From contig NW_005434665.1 of NCBI RefSeq assembly GCF_000315625.1, forward strand, positions 305,198 through 328,121: a stretch of 22,924 nucleotides of DNA. Direction: 5' to 3'. Shown piece by piece: positions 21,701 to 22,924 of the stretch. The position numbers were made by a program, and so were the translations under genes. This stretch comes from Guillardia theta CCMP2712 (lineage: Eukaryota; Cryptophyceae; Pyrenomonadales; Geminigeraceae). Below the pieces are notes generated by a model. That model was not told the origin of the DNA and did no database searches. It saw nothing but the letters and a program-made list of their open reading frames with translations. Each line of letters starts with the position of its first letter. The stretch's first letter is position 1.

Positions 21701-22658
21701 TAAAGTCTGACTTATTGCATAGGACAAGGGTGGGAAGAAGAAGGAATCGAAGAAGAGCAAGGATCACAGCTCCAAACGTAAGGATGAGACTGAGAGCGAA
21801 GAGGAGAGCGAAGAGGAGGACAAGAAGTCCAAGAAAGACAAGAAGAAAGACAGCGGGAAGAAGGACAAGAAGAAGAAGGACAAGAAAGAGAAATCAGACA
21901 AGAAGAGTTCCAAGAAGGATCGGGAGAGTCCGCGGGAGGATCAGTGTCCCCGTCTCATCCCTCGCTCGCTTGGGAGCGACAAGATGATCAAGGCCACTTA
22001 CGAGGCCAAGGCTGCTCTCGACTCCAACGCCAAGGTGCCGCCGGTGATAGTGACGGTCACTTTGACCAACACGGGAGACTTCACCTTGCAACCGGTCTCC
22101 ATCAACGTGACTACAAGCATGAATGTACGGCTCTCCACTCCTCCCAACGAGCTGCAGCTCCTGGGCCCTGGCAGCTCAGCTGAGATCAGGATGGAGCTGG
22201 TGGTCGCCAGCGTTGGCAAGCCGCACAAGGTCAAGTGCTCGATCAAGTACGAGGCGACGGGCGAGGGTGCCCCGGCAGCTCCGATCACAGTTCCCTGTGA
22301 GATGCTCCTCCCTTGCTCCTCCTTCCTCGTGGCACGGGCGATGACCCACGACGAGTTCAACTCTCTCATCGGCTCCAACTCAACGCCGCACAAGTCAAGT
22401 GCTGTGATCGAAGCCGGAGGGAGACCATTCAAGCACTCCCTCCACCTCCTCGCCTCTCTCCTCAACCTGCGGGTCGTTCACTCTATGGATGGAGCCGCCT
22501 GCCTGTACGCCATGTCGGTACTTGGCCACCATGTCGCAGTGCTGGCGAAAGCGAAGGGAGGAAGCATGGTTAGCGTTGACATGCGATGCAGCGATGAGGC
22601 GCTGTGCCAGCAGCTTTGCAACGAAGTCTCGGGGCTGCCGTTGTTCATAGCCCAGTGA
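18706..22658 (+). CDS. AP3D1: AP-3 complex subunit delta
   Basis: This is the large delta adaptin of the AP-3 adaptor, which sorts cargo from endosomes or trans-Golgi to lysosome-like organelles. Exons are 18706-21675 and 21723-22658, with a 47-nt GT-AG intron in phase 0 (LPEEVV/DKGGKKKKES), giving 1,301 aa. The ATG at 18706 gives the adaptin-type start MFEKTLSDLVKGLRSNK. Residues about 1-520 are the alpha-helical adaptin N-terminal trunk: EIKEELQSKD, VVKLAYLQMLGYDMQWASF, KRLGYLGASVSF, RKKAVLVMYKIFLKFPDALR, YLGLLAMGNF. The hinge is acidic and Lys-rich. It contains the delta-type KERKKRITDPFYLG (near residue 760) and LNVDLSKPLKASEVLP (near 861), which separate delta from alpha, beta or gamma adaptins. 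The last about 225 residues form a beta-sandwich-like ear. It is longer than most delta subunits because of the poly-Lys hinge. Ear identity is inferred from position and pattern. Confidence 0.93.
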
Positions 22659-22678
22659 ATGATTTTGTAAGAAACTTT

Positions 22679-22720
22679 GAGGGGCAGGAGAGGGGCAGGA
22701 GAGGGGCAGGAGAGGGGCAG
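22679..22720 (+). repeat. 11-bp tandem repeat (GAGGGGCAGGA, ~3.8 copies) in the AP-3 3' UTR
   Basis: Four near-perfect units begin 21 bases after the stop codon and are followed by TTTTTT. Confidence 0.9.
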
Positions 22721-22731
22721 TTTTTTCATTC

Positions 22732-22775
22732 AGGGATCCAATAAAGGCAGCTCATTAGGGATCGAATAAAGGCAG
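22732..22775 (+). promoter_or_regulatory. Duplicated polyadenylation element with two AATAAA
   Basis: AGGGATCCAATAAAGGCAG (22732-22750) recurs as AGGGATCGAATAAAGGCAG (22757-22775), differing at one base. Each copy holds one AATAAA (22740-22745 and 22765-22770), placed 80-110 bases after the stop of AP-3 delta. Confidence 0.75.
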
Positions 22776-22924
22776 CATTAGCGAATCTCTTAAAGATCTT
22801 CCTCAAGCCTCACCTCTAACTTGTGATTCAAACTCTGCTTCAAACTTCGCGCGAAAGTTTCAAAGTTCGTTAGGACCCGCTAAGTTCAAGGTCGATCGAA
22901 CATGTGGGCCCAGAATGAATCATG
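22776..22924. other. 3' flank, no gene seen
   Basis: No gene is recognisable here. A near-palindrome AAACTTCGCGCGAAAGTTT lies at about 22842-22860. Confidence 0.6.

Overview
This is a eukaryotic nuclear window from a unicellular protist or alga. Genes are split by GT-AG introns whose reading frames join cleanly, some only 34-49 nt long. Intergenic spacers are short, and an AP-3 adaptor subunit and a RAP-domain protein are present. A cryptophyte such as Guillardia is my best guess from gene style, but I cannot prove the taxon from the sequence. No bacterial operon, tRNA, rRNA, CRISPR array or transposase gene was seen.

Layout from left to right. (1) 1-562, + strand: the 3' end of a RAP-domain gene (organelle RNA-binding type), with an apparent one-base frame break near position 57. 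(2) 563-1117: simple-repeat spacer. (3) 1118-4377, + strand: about ten exons encoding a secretory, N-glycosylated protein of unknown family, about 773 aa, with an LRLRGG motif after the signal peptide and a Lys/Glu-rich tail. (4) 4582-9140, - strand: five exons that join into one EF-hand protein of about 1,375 aa; the pieces look like two separate genes until spliced. (5) 9141-9754: GC-rich, hairpin-rich divergent spacer. (6) 9755-10453, + strand: a tiny three-exon gene for a 61-aa protein. (7) 10786-17116, - strand: a 2,093-aa secreted protein with a laminin-B domain, repeat modules and a C-terminal DUF4215-type cysteine motif; almost all of it lies in one 5.9-kb exon. (8) 17117-18705: a second divergent spacer, also with a GC-rich, hairpin-rich block. 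(9) 18706-22658, + strand: AP-3 complex subunit delta in two coding exons, with a likely 5' UTR intron. (10) 22659-22924: 3' flank with tandem repeats and two AATAAA signals.

The genes do not form an obvious pathway; they look like independent housekeeping and surface/secretory genes. The observations most worth a second look are: the frame break in the RAP gene; the reconstructed two-part EF-hand protein; the 61-aa gene built from three phase-0 exons; the mosaic laminin-B protein with phage/bacterial-like repeats; the two GC-rich blocks in the two divergent spacers, which share a motif pair; and the very short introns with a recurring CTGAC-like branch motif.
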